A model generated the notes under the pieces. The model searched no databases. It had not been told where the DNA came from and was given only the letters and a program-made list of their open reading frames with translations. From Streptomyces sp. A1136 (GTDB lineage Bacteria > Actinomycetota > Actinomycetes > Streptomycetales > Streptomycetaceae), in assembly GCF_004795055.1 (NCBI RefSeq), contig NZ_SSBJ01000006.1, positions 221,926-285,925 on the forward strand: DNA of 64,000 bases, written 5' to 3'. Below, in pieces: positions 20,258 to 28,253 of this stretch. The stretch's first letter is position 1. Every line of letters starts with the position of its first letter. A program made the position numbers and the translations under genes.

Positions 20258-20290
20258 GTGCCCGGCGCCACTTCGTGTGGCGCCGGGCAC
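20258..20290 (+). terminator. Terminator of the xylFGH operon
   Basis: Perfect 14-bp arms (20258-20271 and 20277-20290) with a five-base loop start 43 bases after xylH. Beyond it, 20291-20467 holds a 10-bp direct repeat GTGTGCGTAC (20291-20300 and 20303-20312) and a possible -10 box TAGACT at 20428-20433 serving dxs. Confidence 0.8.
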
Positions 20291-20467
20291 GTGTGCGTAC
20301 ATGTGTGCGTACGACTGTGTGGGTATGGGCCCGTTTGGGATGTGTGACTTCGCAAGGACGTGTACAGGTATGTCAAAGGCGTGACCGTCCCGGTATCGCC
20401 CGATGATGCTCGTCGCGAGCGGAACATTAGACTCGACAGACCAGCAAGCAACTGCAAGGAGGCACGG

Positions 20468-22384
20468 GTGCTGCTGACCCGCATCAAGGGACCGCGCGAT
20501 CTGGACCGGCTCAGTCAGGAGGAGCTCACTCAGCTCGCCGCCGAGATCAGGTCCTTCCTCGTCGACGCCGTCTCCAAGACCGGCGGGCACCTCGGCCCCA
20601 ACCTCGGCGTGGTCGAACTGACGATCGCCCTGCACCGGGTCTTCGACTCGCCCAAGGACAAGGTCCTCTTCGACACGGGCCATCAGGCCTACGTCCACAA
20701 ACTGCTCACGGGCCGCCAGGACTTCGGGAACCTGCGCTCCAAGGGCGGGCTGTCCGGCTACCCCTCGCGCGCCGAGTCCGACCACGACGTGATCGAGAAC
20801 TCGCACGCCTCCACGGTGCTCGGCTGGGCCGACGGCCTGGCCAAGGCCAACGAGGTGCTCCGCCGCGAGGACCACCACGTCGCCGCCGTCATCGGTGACG
20901 GCGCGCTGACCGGCGGCATGGCCTGGGAGGCCCTCAACAACATCGCCGCCGCCAAGGACCGCCCGCTCGTCATCGTCGTCAACGACAACGAGCGCTCCTA
21001 CGGGCCCACCATCGGCGGCCTGGCCAACCACCTGGCCACCCTGCGCACCACGGACGGCTACGAGCGCTTCCTCGCCCGCGGCAAGGAACTCCTGGAACGT
21101 ACCCCGGTCGTCGGCAAGCCGCTCTTCGAGACCCTGCACGGCGCCAAGAAGGGCCTGAAGGACTTCATCGCCCCGCAGGGCATGTTCGAGGACCTGGGGC
21201 TGAAGTACATCGGCCCCATCGACGGCCACGACATCGAGGCCCTGGAGTCGGCGCTCCAGCGCGCCAAGCGCTTCAGCGGCCCCGTCATCGTGCACTGCCT
21301 CACCCAGAAGGGCCGCGGCTACACCCCGGCCCTGGAACACGAGGCGGACCGTTTCCACGCGGTCGGGGTCATCCACCCGGACACCGGCCTGCCGGTCAAG
21401 ACCGCCGCCGCCAGCTGGACCTCCGTCTTCGCCGACGAGATGGTCAAGCTCGGCCACGAGCGCGAGGACATCGTCGCCATCACCGCGGCCATGCTCCACC
21501 CGGTCGGCCTCAACAAGTTCGCCGAGGCCTTCCCGGACCGCATCTTCGACGTCGGCATCGCCGAGCAGCACGGCGCCACCTCGGCCGCCGGCCTCGCCAC
21601 CGGCGGCGTCCACCCGGTCTTCGCGGTCTACGCGACCTTCCTCAACCGCGCCTTCGACCAGGTCCTGATGGACGTGGCCCTGCACAAGTGCGGGGTCACC
21701 TTCGTCCTGGACCGGGCGGGTGTCACCGGCGACGACGGCGCCTCCCACAACGGCATGTGGGACATGTCCATCCTCCAGGTGGTCCCGGGCCTGCGGTTGG
21801 CCGCCCCGCGCGACGCCGAGCAGCTGCGCGCCCAGCTCCGCGAGGCCGTCGCGGTCGAGGACGCGCCGACCGTCGTGCGCTTCTCCAAGGGCGTCGTCGG
21901 CCCGGCCGTCCCGGCCGTCGGCCGGATCGGCGGCATGGACCTGCTGCGCGCCCCGGCACCGGAGGTCACCCGGCCCGACGTCCTGCTCGTCTCGGTGGGC
22001 GCGCTCGCCCCGATGTGCCTGGAAGTCGCCGACCTGCTCGACAAGCAGGGGATCTCCTCCACCGTAGTCGACCCGCGCTGGGTCAAGCCCGTCGACGAGG
22101 CGCTGGCCCCGCTCGCGGAGCGGCACCGCGTGGTCGTGACCGTCGAGGACAACGGCCGCACCGGCGGCGTGGGCGCCGCCGTGTCGCAGGCGTTGCGCGA
22201 CGCGGGTGTCGACGTACCGCTGCGCGACTTCGGCATCCCCCAGCGCTTCCTGGACCACGCGCTGCGCAAGGAGATCCTCGCCGAGATCGGGCTCACCGCG
22301 CCCGACATCGCCCGGCAGGTCACGGGCCTGGTCGCCAAGCTGGACGGCCGCTACGACAACGAGCCGGCCGCCACCGTCGACTGA
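20468..22384 (+). CDS. dxs: 1-deoxy-D-xylulose-5-phosphate synthase
   Basis: A 638-residue thiamine-diphosphate enzyme joining pyruvate and glyceraldehyde-3-phosphate, the first committed step of the MEP isoprenoid pathway. The N-terminal domain has [19 protein letters not shown] and the cofactor-binding [16 protein letters not shown] with its VNDN. The central pyrimidine-binding domain contains [14 protein letters not shown] and [10 protein letters not shown]. The GTG at 20468 is preceded by AAGGAGG five bases away, which settles the start; upstream ATG/GTG codons lack a site. Streptomyces often carry two dxs copies; this one matches my memory of SCO6013. Confidence 0.96.
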   Translation: MLLTRIKGPRDLDRLSQEELTQLAAEIRSFLVDAVSKTGGHLGPNLGVVELTIALHRVFDSPKDKVLFDTGHQAYVHKLLTGRQDFGNLRSKGGLSGYPSRAESDHDVIENSHASTVLGWADGLAKANEVLRREDHHVAAVIGDGALTGGMAWEALNNIAAAKDRPLVIVVNDNERSYGPTIGGLANHLATLRTTDGYERFLARGKELLERTPVVGKPLFETLHGAKKGLKDFIAPQGMFEDLGLKYIGPIDGHDIEALESALQRAKRFSGPVIVHCLTQKGRGYTPALEHEADRFHAVGVIHPDTGLPVKTAAASWTSVFADEMVKLGHEREDIVAITAAMLHPVGLNKFAEAFPDRIFDVGIAEQHGATSAAGLATGGVHPVFAVYATFLNRAFDQVLMDVALHKCGVTFVLDRAGVTGDDGASHNGMWDMSILQVVPGLRLAAPRDAEQLRAQLREAVAVEDAPTVVRFSKGVVGPAVPAVGRIGGMDLLRAPAPEVTRPDVLLVSVGALAPMCLEVADLLDKQGISSTVVDPRWVKPVDEALAPLAERHRVVVTVEDNGRTGGVGAAVSQALRDAGVDVPLRDFGIPQRFLDHALRKEILAEIGLTAPDIARQVTGLVAKLDGRYDNEPAATVD

Positions 22385-22412
22385 CCGAACGGGCCGCGCG
22401 CGGTTGCACGCG

Positions 22413-22457
22413 ACGGGCCGGGAGATCACCCTTGAGGGGGTGGGCCTCCCGGCCCGT
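22413..22457 (+). terminator. Terminator between dxs and the permease gene
   Basis: An 11-bp outer stem (22414-22424 with 22446-22456) encloses a second pairing of ATCACCC with GGGGTGGG. It starts about 30 bases after the dxs stop and ends 24 bases before the next ribosome-binding site. Confidence 0.75.
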
Positions 22458-22492
22458 TCTCGTGTGCCTCGTCACCCGCCGGAGGTGCGTCG

Positions 22493-23989
22493 GTGAGCAG
22501 GAATCTGAAAAGCCCCTTCCGGACCAAGACGGTGGAGCAGTCCATCCGTGACACGGAAGAGCCGGAACACGCGCTCCGGAAGTCGCTCTCCGCCTGGGAC
22601 CTGACGGTCTTCGGGGTCGGCGTCATCATCGGCACCGGCATCTTCGTCCTCACGGGCATCGCGGCGCGCAACAACGCCGGACCCGCCACCGCCCTGGCCT
22701 TCGTCGCGGCGGGCATCGTCTGTGCCCTCGCGGCGCTCTGCTACGCGGAGTTCGCCTCCACCGTGCCGGTGGCCGGTTCGGCGTACACCTTCTCCTACGC
22801 CTCGATCGGCGAACTGCCCGCCTGGATCATCGGCTGGGACCTCGTGCTGGAGTTCGCCCTCGGCACCGCCGTCGTGGCGGTCGGCTGGTCCGGGTACGTA
22901 CGCCACCTCTTGAGCACCAACCTGGGCTGGGACATGCCCGCCGCGCTGTCGGGGCCCGACGGGGGAGGCACCTTCGACCTGTTGGCCTTCCTGCTGGTCC
23001 TGGTGCTGACCGCGATCCTCGTCGTGGGGACGAAGCTGTCGGCCCGGATCACCGCGATCGTCGTCGCCATCAAGGTGACGGTCGTGCTGCTCGTCATCGT
23101 CGCCGGCCTGTTCTTCATCAAGGCGGACAACTACAAGCCGTTCATCCCCCCGGCCCAGGAGCAGCCCCCGGGCAGCGGTTGGAAGGCGCCCCTGGTGCAG
23201 CTCATCTTCGGCTACGCCCCCACCAACTTCGGTGTCATGGGCATCTTCACCGCGGCCTCCCTCGTCTTCTTCGCCTTCATCGGCTTCGACGTCGTGGCCA
23301 CCGCGGCGGAGGAGACCAAGAACCCCCAGCGGGACATGCCGCGCGGCATCCTCGGTTCGCTGGTCATCTGCACGGTGCTCTACGTCGCCGTGACGCTGGT
23401 GGTCACCGGCATGGAGAAGTACACGCAGATGTCGGCCACCGCCCCGCTCGCCGAAGCCTTCAAATCCGTGAACCAGCCCTTCTTCTCGGGCGCCATCAGC
23501 CTCGGGGCGTCCGTCGGCCTGATCACGGTGTGCATGATCCTGCTGCTCGGCCAGACCCGCGTGTTCTTCGCGATGAGCCGTGACGGACTGTTGCCCCGCT
23601 TCTTCTCCGTCACCCACCCGAAGTACCGCACGCCCTACCGGGCGACCATCACGCTCGGCGTGCTCATCGCCGTCATCGCGGGCTTCACGAGCCTGGAGAA
23701 GCTAGCGGAACTGGTCAACATCGGCACGCTGTTCGCGTTCGTGGTCGTCGCCCTCGGCGTCATCGTCCTGCGCCGCACCCGTCCGGACCTCCACCGGGCC
23801 TTCCGTACTCCCTGGGTGCCGGTGGTGCCGATCCTGTCGATCGCGGCGTCGCTGTGGCTGATGCTCAACCTGCCCGCCGAGACCTGGCTGCGGTTCGGCG
23901 TCTGGATGGTCATCGGCTTCGTCGTCTACTTCCTGTACAGCCGGCGCAACAGCCGCCTCGCCCGCGCGGGCCAGGCGGCGGAGTTCTAG
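22493..23989 (+). CDS. Amino-acid permease, APC superfamily (CAT-like)
   Basis: A 498-residue transporter with about 12 predicted membrane segments. The first helix has GVGVIIGTGIFVLTG, the unwound substrate-binding helix of the APC superfamily. FFAFIGFDVVATAAEETKNP is typical of the cationic-amino-acid (CAT/YfnA) branch. A GGAGG site precedes the GTG at 22493. The gene is separated from dxs by a terminator and converges on the LCP gene with a 31-base gap that holds nothing notable. Likely a proton-coupled amino-acid importer; substrate not assignable. Confidence 0.88.
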   Translation: MSRNLKSPFRTKTVEQSIRDTEEPEHALRKSLSAWDLTVFGVGVIIGTGIFVLTGIAARNNAGPATALAFVAAGIVCALAALCYAEFASTVPVAGSAYTFSYASIGELPAWIIGWDLVLEFALGTAVVAVGWSGYVRHLLSTNLGWDMPAALSGPDGGGTFDLLAFLLVLVLTAILVVGTKLSARITAIVVAIKVTVVLLVIVAGLFFIKADNYKPFIPPAQEQPPGSGWKAPLVQLIFGYAPTNFGVMGIFTAASLVFFAFIGFDVVATAAEETKNPQRDMPRGILGSLVICTVLYVAVTLVVTGMEKYTQMSATAPLAEAFKSVNQPFFSGAISLGASVGLITVCMILLLGQTRVFFAMSRDGLLPRFFSVTHPKYRTPYRATITLGVLIAVIAGFTSLEKLAELVNIGTLFAFVVVALGVIVLRRTRPDLHRAFRTPWVPVVPILSIAASLWLMLNLPAETWLRFGVWMVIGFVVYFLYSRRNSRLARAGQAAEF

Positions 23990-24020
23990 TCGCCGGGGCG
24001 CGCGGGCCGGGTGTCAGGGG

Positions 24021-25091
24021 TCAGCCCTTGGCGGGGGAGTCCTTCGCCGAGGCGGGGACCTTCTGGTCCGCGCGCAGGGCGTCCCACAGTTGGGAGGCCT
24101 GCGGCTGGGCGACGATGACCCGGTTGGGGTCGACCTTGTCGTAGGCCACCGGCAGCATGATGGTCTCCATCGTCTCCGGATCGACGCCCTTCATGCTCTG
24201 CGCGAAGTCGGCCAGCGCGGTGAGCGAGGCGAGCTGGGAGTCGGTGGTCAGCGACTTGGTGCCGGCGTCGGCGAGCTTGTAGAGCCGCGCCGGGTTGCCC
24301 AGCGCGTCCTGCTTCTTCATCTCGGCCAGCATGGCCAGCATGAACTTCTGTTGGAGCCCTATGCGTCCGAGGTCGCTGCCGTCGCCGTAGCCGTAGCGGG
24401 TGCGGACGAACTTCAGCGAGTCGGTGCCGTCCAGCCGGTGCGTGCCCGCGTCCAGCTTGAGGCCGCCCTTGGCTCCGCTCATCGGCTTGTCGAGGGTGAC
24501 TGTGACCCCGCCGAGGGCGTCGACCAGTTCCTTGAAACCGGCGAAGTCCACCTCGACGAAGTGGTCCACGCGGATGCCGGAGAGCTGCTCCACGGTCTTG
24601 ACCACGCAGGCCGGACCGGCCACCGAGTAGACGGAGTTGAACATGACCCGGTTCGCGGGCGGCACGGTGGCGCCGTCCTTGTCCTTGCACTCGGGCCGGC
24701 TGATCAGGGTGTCGCGGGGGATGCTCACCGCGGTGGCCCTGGACCGGCCCTCGGGTATGTGGACCAGCATCGCGGTGTCGGAACGGGCTCCGCTGACGTC
24801 GCCGTGGTCGAGCTCCCCGTTGGCGCCGGCCCGTGAATCGGAGCCCAGGACCAGGACGTTCTGGGCGTTCTCGACCACCTTGGGCGGGCGGTTGTCGCCG
24901 ATCGCCCGGTCCAGGTCGACGCTGTCGATGTTGCCGTTCAGGTGGCTGTAGGCCCACCAGCCGGCTCCCGCGGTGCCCAGGATCAGCACGGCGGCCACGA
25001 GCAGGACGATCCTCAACGCCCGGCGCTTGCGCGGGCGCGGCCCCCGGTCCGCGGTCCTGCGGCGCCTGCGGGTGGCGGTGTCTTGGGTCAT
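24021..25091 (-). CDS. LytR-CpsA-Psr (LCP) family wall-polymer ligase
   Basis: A 356-residue membrane-anchored protein. A basic cytoplasmic N-terminus (RRRRR, RKRR) is followed by one membrane helix at about residues 29-50 and then the extracellular LCP domain. Catalytic arginine motifs are present: VSIPRDTLI, FVRTRYGYGDGSDLGRI and QQKFMLAML. LCP enzymes move undecaprenyl-phosphate-linked glycopolymers onto peptidoglycan. The ATG at 25091 is supported by the basic-then-hydrophobic N-terminus; longer upstream frames are unlikely. It is divergent from the degenerate PIG-L/propeller gene and adjoins a polymer-synthesis operon, whose product it may anchor. Confidence 0.92.
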   Translation of the reverse strand: MTQDTATRRRRRTADRGPRPRKRRALRIVLLVAAVLILGTAGAGWWAYSHLNGNIDSVDLDRAIGDNRPPKVVENAQNVLVLGSDSRAGANGELDHGDVSGARSDTAMLVHIPEGRSRATAVSIPRDTLISRPECKDKDGATVPPANRVMFNSVYSVAGPACVVKTVEQLSGIRVDHFVEVDFAGFKELVDALGGVTVTLDKPMSGAKGGLKLDAGTHRLDGTDSLKFVRTRYGYGDGSDLGRIGLQQKFMLAMLAEMKKQDALGNPARLYKLADAGTKSLTTDSQLASLTALADFAQSMKGVDPETMETIMLPVAYDKVDPNRVIVAQPQASQLWDALRADQKVPASAKDSPAKG

Positions 25092-25143
25092 ACTGCTCGA
25101 ATCCTCGGGGGGCCTGGGGCGGACGTCCGGATGCCGCTGCACT

Positions 25144-25180
25144 ATAAGCAGATTTCTGAGTCGCAGGGGAGAGCGCTTAT
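25144..25180. promoter_or_regulatory. Inverted repeat ATAAGC/GCTTAT in a divergent intergenic region
   Basis: ATAAGC (25144-25149) and GCTTAT (25175-25180) flank a purine-rich stretch in the 159-base gap between the LCP and PIG-L-like genes. This AT-rich pocket is the likely site of both promoters. No consensus box is convincing. Confidence 0.3.
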
Positions 25181-25250
25181 CGTCCTCCTGGTCCGTCGCG
25201 AAGCGGAAGTCCCGGAGTCCGCGAGGCGCCAGGGAGGAGGAGAGGAAGCC

Positions 25251-26849
25251 GTGGCCCGAGCAACCAGACGCCGTGCCCGACGCGGTGAGACGTCCCGCGA
25301 ACCGCTGCCGGGTACCGGTCCGCGACCCGGCCGCGCGGCGCCGGTGGCGATCGTCGTGGCCGGCCCCGCGGATGCCGTCCCCTTCATCCGTTCCGAACCG
25401 GCCGGCTCCGTGATCGCGGTCGTCTGCCTCGACGGCGGCGGTGACGCCGAGTACCGCGCGTTGGAAGCGGCCGTCACCGAGGCGCGCGGACGCGGTTGCG
25501 TCTTCCGCGGAGAACCGTTCTTCCTCGATGCCGAGGCGGGCAACCTCACCGGCCGGATCCTCGACACCCTCCACGACATCGGGCCGCTGCGCGTGCGGAC
25601 CCTCGATCCGGATCCCGTTCACGACGACATCGACAAGGAACGCAAGCTGCCGGTCGTCAACGAGCCGGAGGCGCGCGGCCGGGTGGCCCGCAGTGCGTTG
25701 AGAGCCGCCCGCCGCTACCAACTGGCCGTCGGCACACCGGTCTTCGTAGAGTGCCGCAGGGCCGGCGTGGAGGCCGGCCTGCCTGCCGAGGCATGCACGC
25801 GCTACCCGCTGCCCACCCGGTGGCTGATGGCCGGGACGGACGGTCGGCTGTCCGCCTACCTGCCCACGGCCGCCGGCGTGGTCCGCTGGACCGAGGGGGC
25901 CACCGAGTCAGAGAGGTGGCGGGGCCCGGAGCTGCTCGAGGGCCCGGAACTGATGCCCGGGCTGACCGTGCTACGGGGCCCCGAGGGCTACGCGCACCTG
26001 ATCGGGCTGAGCCGGTCCAAGCGCAGGGAAGGCGGTTTCGCCGTCGAGGTGGTGTGTGCGACCCAGTACCAGACGGGCCGTCCGGTCGGGCCCTGGACAT
26101 CGATCGGCAACCCCAACGGCGCGAGCTGGCAGAAGGCCCGCGAAGTCGGTTTCCCGGCGGCCACCTTCGACGCCGCGGGCGTACTGCACCTCTTCGTCCG
26201 CAATTTCGGGCATAGTGTCAGCGCCCGGAGGCAGTCCCCCAAGGGTGTCCTGAGCGGCTGGGAAACGCTCGGAGGCATGCGGACCGCCGACGAACTGACC
26301 GCCTTCCCGGCCGGCGACGGCGGGGTGCACATGGTGGCAAGGGCGCGCGACGCCCGGGCCGCCGTGCACTGGTACCGGCGGGACGCGGCGTCGGGGTGGA
26401 TGGAGGACCGCCGGATCCCGGTGAGCCCCTTTCCTGGGAGCCTCTCCGCGGCCCCCGAGGCGGGTCTCGTCCGCTTCCGTTACGCCGCCAGCAACGAGGT
26501 CTGCGTCTGGTGGCCGGGTGCGCAGGCGCCGATCGGCCTCGGCGGGCCGGACGGGGTCGGCCCGATCGGCGGGGTGACGGGCGCCGACATCCAGGGGTGG
26601 GGCTGCACGGTCCTCGTACGCGGCGGCGCCGGGGGAGTGGCGGTCATCGGCGCACACCCGGACGGGCGGCCGGACACGGGCGTGTGGTGGGCGGAGTCGG
26701 GAGAGCCCTCTTTGGTGCCGCCCGCGGCCGCATTCGACAGCCGGGGCCGTGTGGTGATCGCCACAGTCGGAACGGACGGGAGACTGCGTGTGGCCCGGCA
26801 GCAACTGGGACCTACCGGCCTGGAGTTCACTCGCTGGGACGTCCAGTAA
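25251..26849 (+). CDS. Degenerate PIG-L-like domain fused to a lectin-like beta-propeller
   Basis: A 532-residue protein I place by pattern rather than close recognition. Residues about 31-172 follow the PIG-L/LmbE N-acetyl-sugar deacetylase fold: a Rossmann strand (VAIVVAGPA), VIAVVCLDGG, and the family phrase RTLDPDPVHDD near residue 116. The zinc ligands are lost: HPDDE at the first strand is GPADA (residues 39-43) and the later H-x-D-H is EPEARGR (138-144). Residues about 200-532 repeat Trp/Gly blades such as GWETLGGM, as in PLL-type lectin propellers. It is probably non-catalytic, perhaps sugar-binding. The GTG start follows AGGAGGAG. There is no export signal. Confidence 0.6.
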   Translation: MARATRRRARRGETSREPLPGTGPRPGRAAPVAIVVAGPADAVPFIRSEPAGSVIAVVCLDGGGDAEYRALEAAVTEARGRGCVFRGEPFFLDAEAGNLTGRILDTLHDIGPLRVRTLDPDPVHDDIDKERKLPVVNEPEARGRVARSALRAARRYQLAVGTPVFVECRRAGVEAGLPAEACTRYPLPTRWLMAGTDGRLSAYLPTAAGVVRWTEGATESERWRGPELLEGPELMPGLTVLRGPEGYAHLIGLSRSKRREGGFAVEVVCATQYQTGRPVGPWTSIGNPNGASWQKAREVGFPAATFDAAGVLHLFVRNFGHSVSARRQSPKGVLSGWETLGGMRTADELTAFPAGDGGVHMVARARDARAAVHWYRRDAASGWMEDRRIPVSPFPGSLSAAPEAGLVRFRYAASNEVCVWWPGAQAPIGLGGPDGVGPIGGVTGADIQGWGCTVLVRGGAGGVAVIGAHPDGRPDTGVWWAESGEPSLVPPAAAFDSRGRVVIATVGTDGRLRVARQQLGPTGLEFTRWDVQ

Positions 26850-26913
26850 GGGCGATTCTGGTGGTTCACACTGGGTTTGGTGTCAGCAGTTGTCATTTCG
26901 CGCTCTGGCTGGC

Positions 26914-26925
26914 GTCACATGTGAC
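26914..26925. promoter_or_regulatory. 12-bp palindrome GTCACATGTGAC before the polymer operon
   Basis: This perfect palindrome lies in the AT-richer 222-base gap before the polymer operon. About 10-40 bases downstream are TTGTTA and TATCTA at 18-base spacing, a possible promoter. Position suggests an operator for the operon starting at 27072. The binder is unknown. Confidence 0.4.
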
Positions 26926-27071
26926 TTGTTATGGTCGTTCAGCGCCCTTTATCTAAAACACAGGTGAACGTTTGGCGTCACGGTGGCGGCGCCTGCTGTC
27001 GCCCGTGCTCGTGGGTTCGAGCGTTGGCGCCCCTGTAGGCCAGGTTCGACGCCGTTGACGACTGAGGGGTT

Positions 27072-28253
27072 ATGTCCAAGCTGTCACTGAAGGCCGTCCA
27101 GAAGCTGACCTGCAAGAAAAGGGACGCCTGGTGGACGGTCCTTCTGGTCGACCCGGTAGCGACCCGCCTCGTCTGTCTGTTCGCCCGTTGGAACTTCGTG
27201 ACGCCCAACCGCGTGACCTGGGCCGCGCTCTACGTGGGCCTCGGCTCGGCCTGGTTCTTCCTCCAGGGCGACTGGCTTTCCCTGTGCATCGGCGCGGGCC
27301 TCTACCACGTCAGCTTCATCCTCGACTGCATCGACGGCAAGCTCGCCCGCCTCAAGGGCAACGGCACCATCTTCGGCGGCTGGCTCGACTACGTCTTCGA
27401 CCGCATCCGCGTGCTCTTCTGCGCGCTGGCCCTGATGGGTGGGCAGTTCCTCATCCACGACGAGGAGATCTACCTCCTCGCGGCCCTCGCCGTGATCTTC
27501 CTCGACATGCTCCGCTACGTGGACGCACTCCAGATCTACAAGATGCGCATGTCCATGCGGAACAAGATCGAGGCGGTCACCCTCGCCCGCCAGGCGGAGC
27601 AGGGGCTTGAGGAGGAGGATCGGAAGGTCGTCTTCATCGAAGACCTGTTGCGGGAGAACCCCCTGGGTGAGGCCGACGCCCTCAAACGGGAGAAGGCCGA
27701 GACCGACCAGGCCGAGGTCATCGACCTGCACCAGCAGTTCCGCGAGCGCTTCCCCTGGTACGCACGGGTCCGCCACGCCCTGGTGCAGAGCCGCATCCGG
27801 CCGCACCTCATCAGCGGCATCGAGTTCCAGATGTTCATCTTCATCGTCGGCCCGGTCATCGGCCACGTGCTGTGGACCACCGCCGTGTCGGCCGTGCTGA
27901 TGGGCGCCTTCGAGCTCGTCATCATGTTCAAGTTCTGGCTCTCCACCCGCGACTTCACGCGCACGATGGAACGGCTGGACCCGGGCAACACCCCCTCGCG
28001 CGCCGGCTCCATCGCCCCCCATCTGCACGCCGGACGTCACCGTCGCCGCGGCGAGGAGGACGCGCGCGCGATGCGGGCCGACCAGATGTTCCCCGCGCCC
28101 GAGCCGTACGAGGACCCCGGCTTCCAGCCTTACCCGCGGCCTTACACGGACGAGTACACAGGTGGTGTGACCGACACCATGCAGTTGCACAAGATCCCGT
28201 CCCAGCCGTCGCCGCGACCTGACTACGCCGAACCGGAGCGCCACCCCAGATGA
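27072..28253 (+). CDS. CDP-alcohol phosphotransferase with long cytoplasmic tail
   Basis: A 393-residue integral-membrane enzyme. The CDP-alcohol phosphatidyltransferase signature D-x2-DG-x2-AR-x8-G-x3-D-x3-D is complete at about residues 84-110 (DCIDGKLARLK then GGWLDYVFD). Such enzymes move a phospho-alcohol from CDP onto an acceptor alcohol. The N-terminal KKRDAWWT and VTPNRVTW resemble members acting on sugars or inositol phosphates more than PgsA. A charged, coiled-coil-like insert (about 165-235) and a Pro/His-rich tail of about 90 residues are unusual. GAGGGG precedes the ATG. The stop overlaps the next start (ATGA), so it is coupled to the giant glycosyltransferase and probably makes a donor or a linkage of its polymer. 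Confidence 0.85.
   Translation: MSKLSLKAVQKLTCKKRDAWWTVLLVDPVATRLVCLFARWNFVTPNRVTWAALYVGLGSAWFFLQGDWLSLCIGAGLYHVSFILDCIDGKLARLKGNGTIFGGWLDYVFDRIRVLFCALALMGGQFLIHDEEIYLLAALAVIFLDMLRYVDALQIYKMRMSMRNKIEAVTLARQAEQGLEEEDRKVVFIEDLLRENPLGEADALKREKAETDQAEVIDLHQQFRERFPWYARVRHALVQSRIRPHLISGIEFQMFIFIVGPVIGHVLWTTAVSAVLMGAFELVIMFKFWLSTRDFTRTMERLDPGNTPSRAGSIAPHLHAGRHRRRGEEDARAMRADQMFPAPEPYEDPGFQPYPRPYTDEYTGGVTDTMQLHKIPSQPSPRPDYAEPERHPR

Noticed and set aside
27010..27030. GGTTCGAGCG resembling a tRNA T-loop
   Set aside because: No acceptor or anticodon stem can be formed around it.
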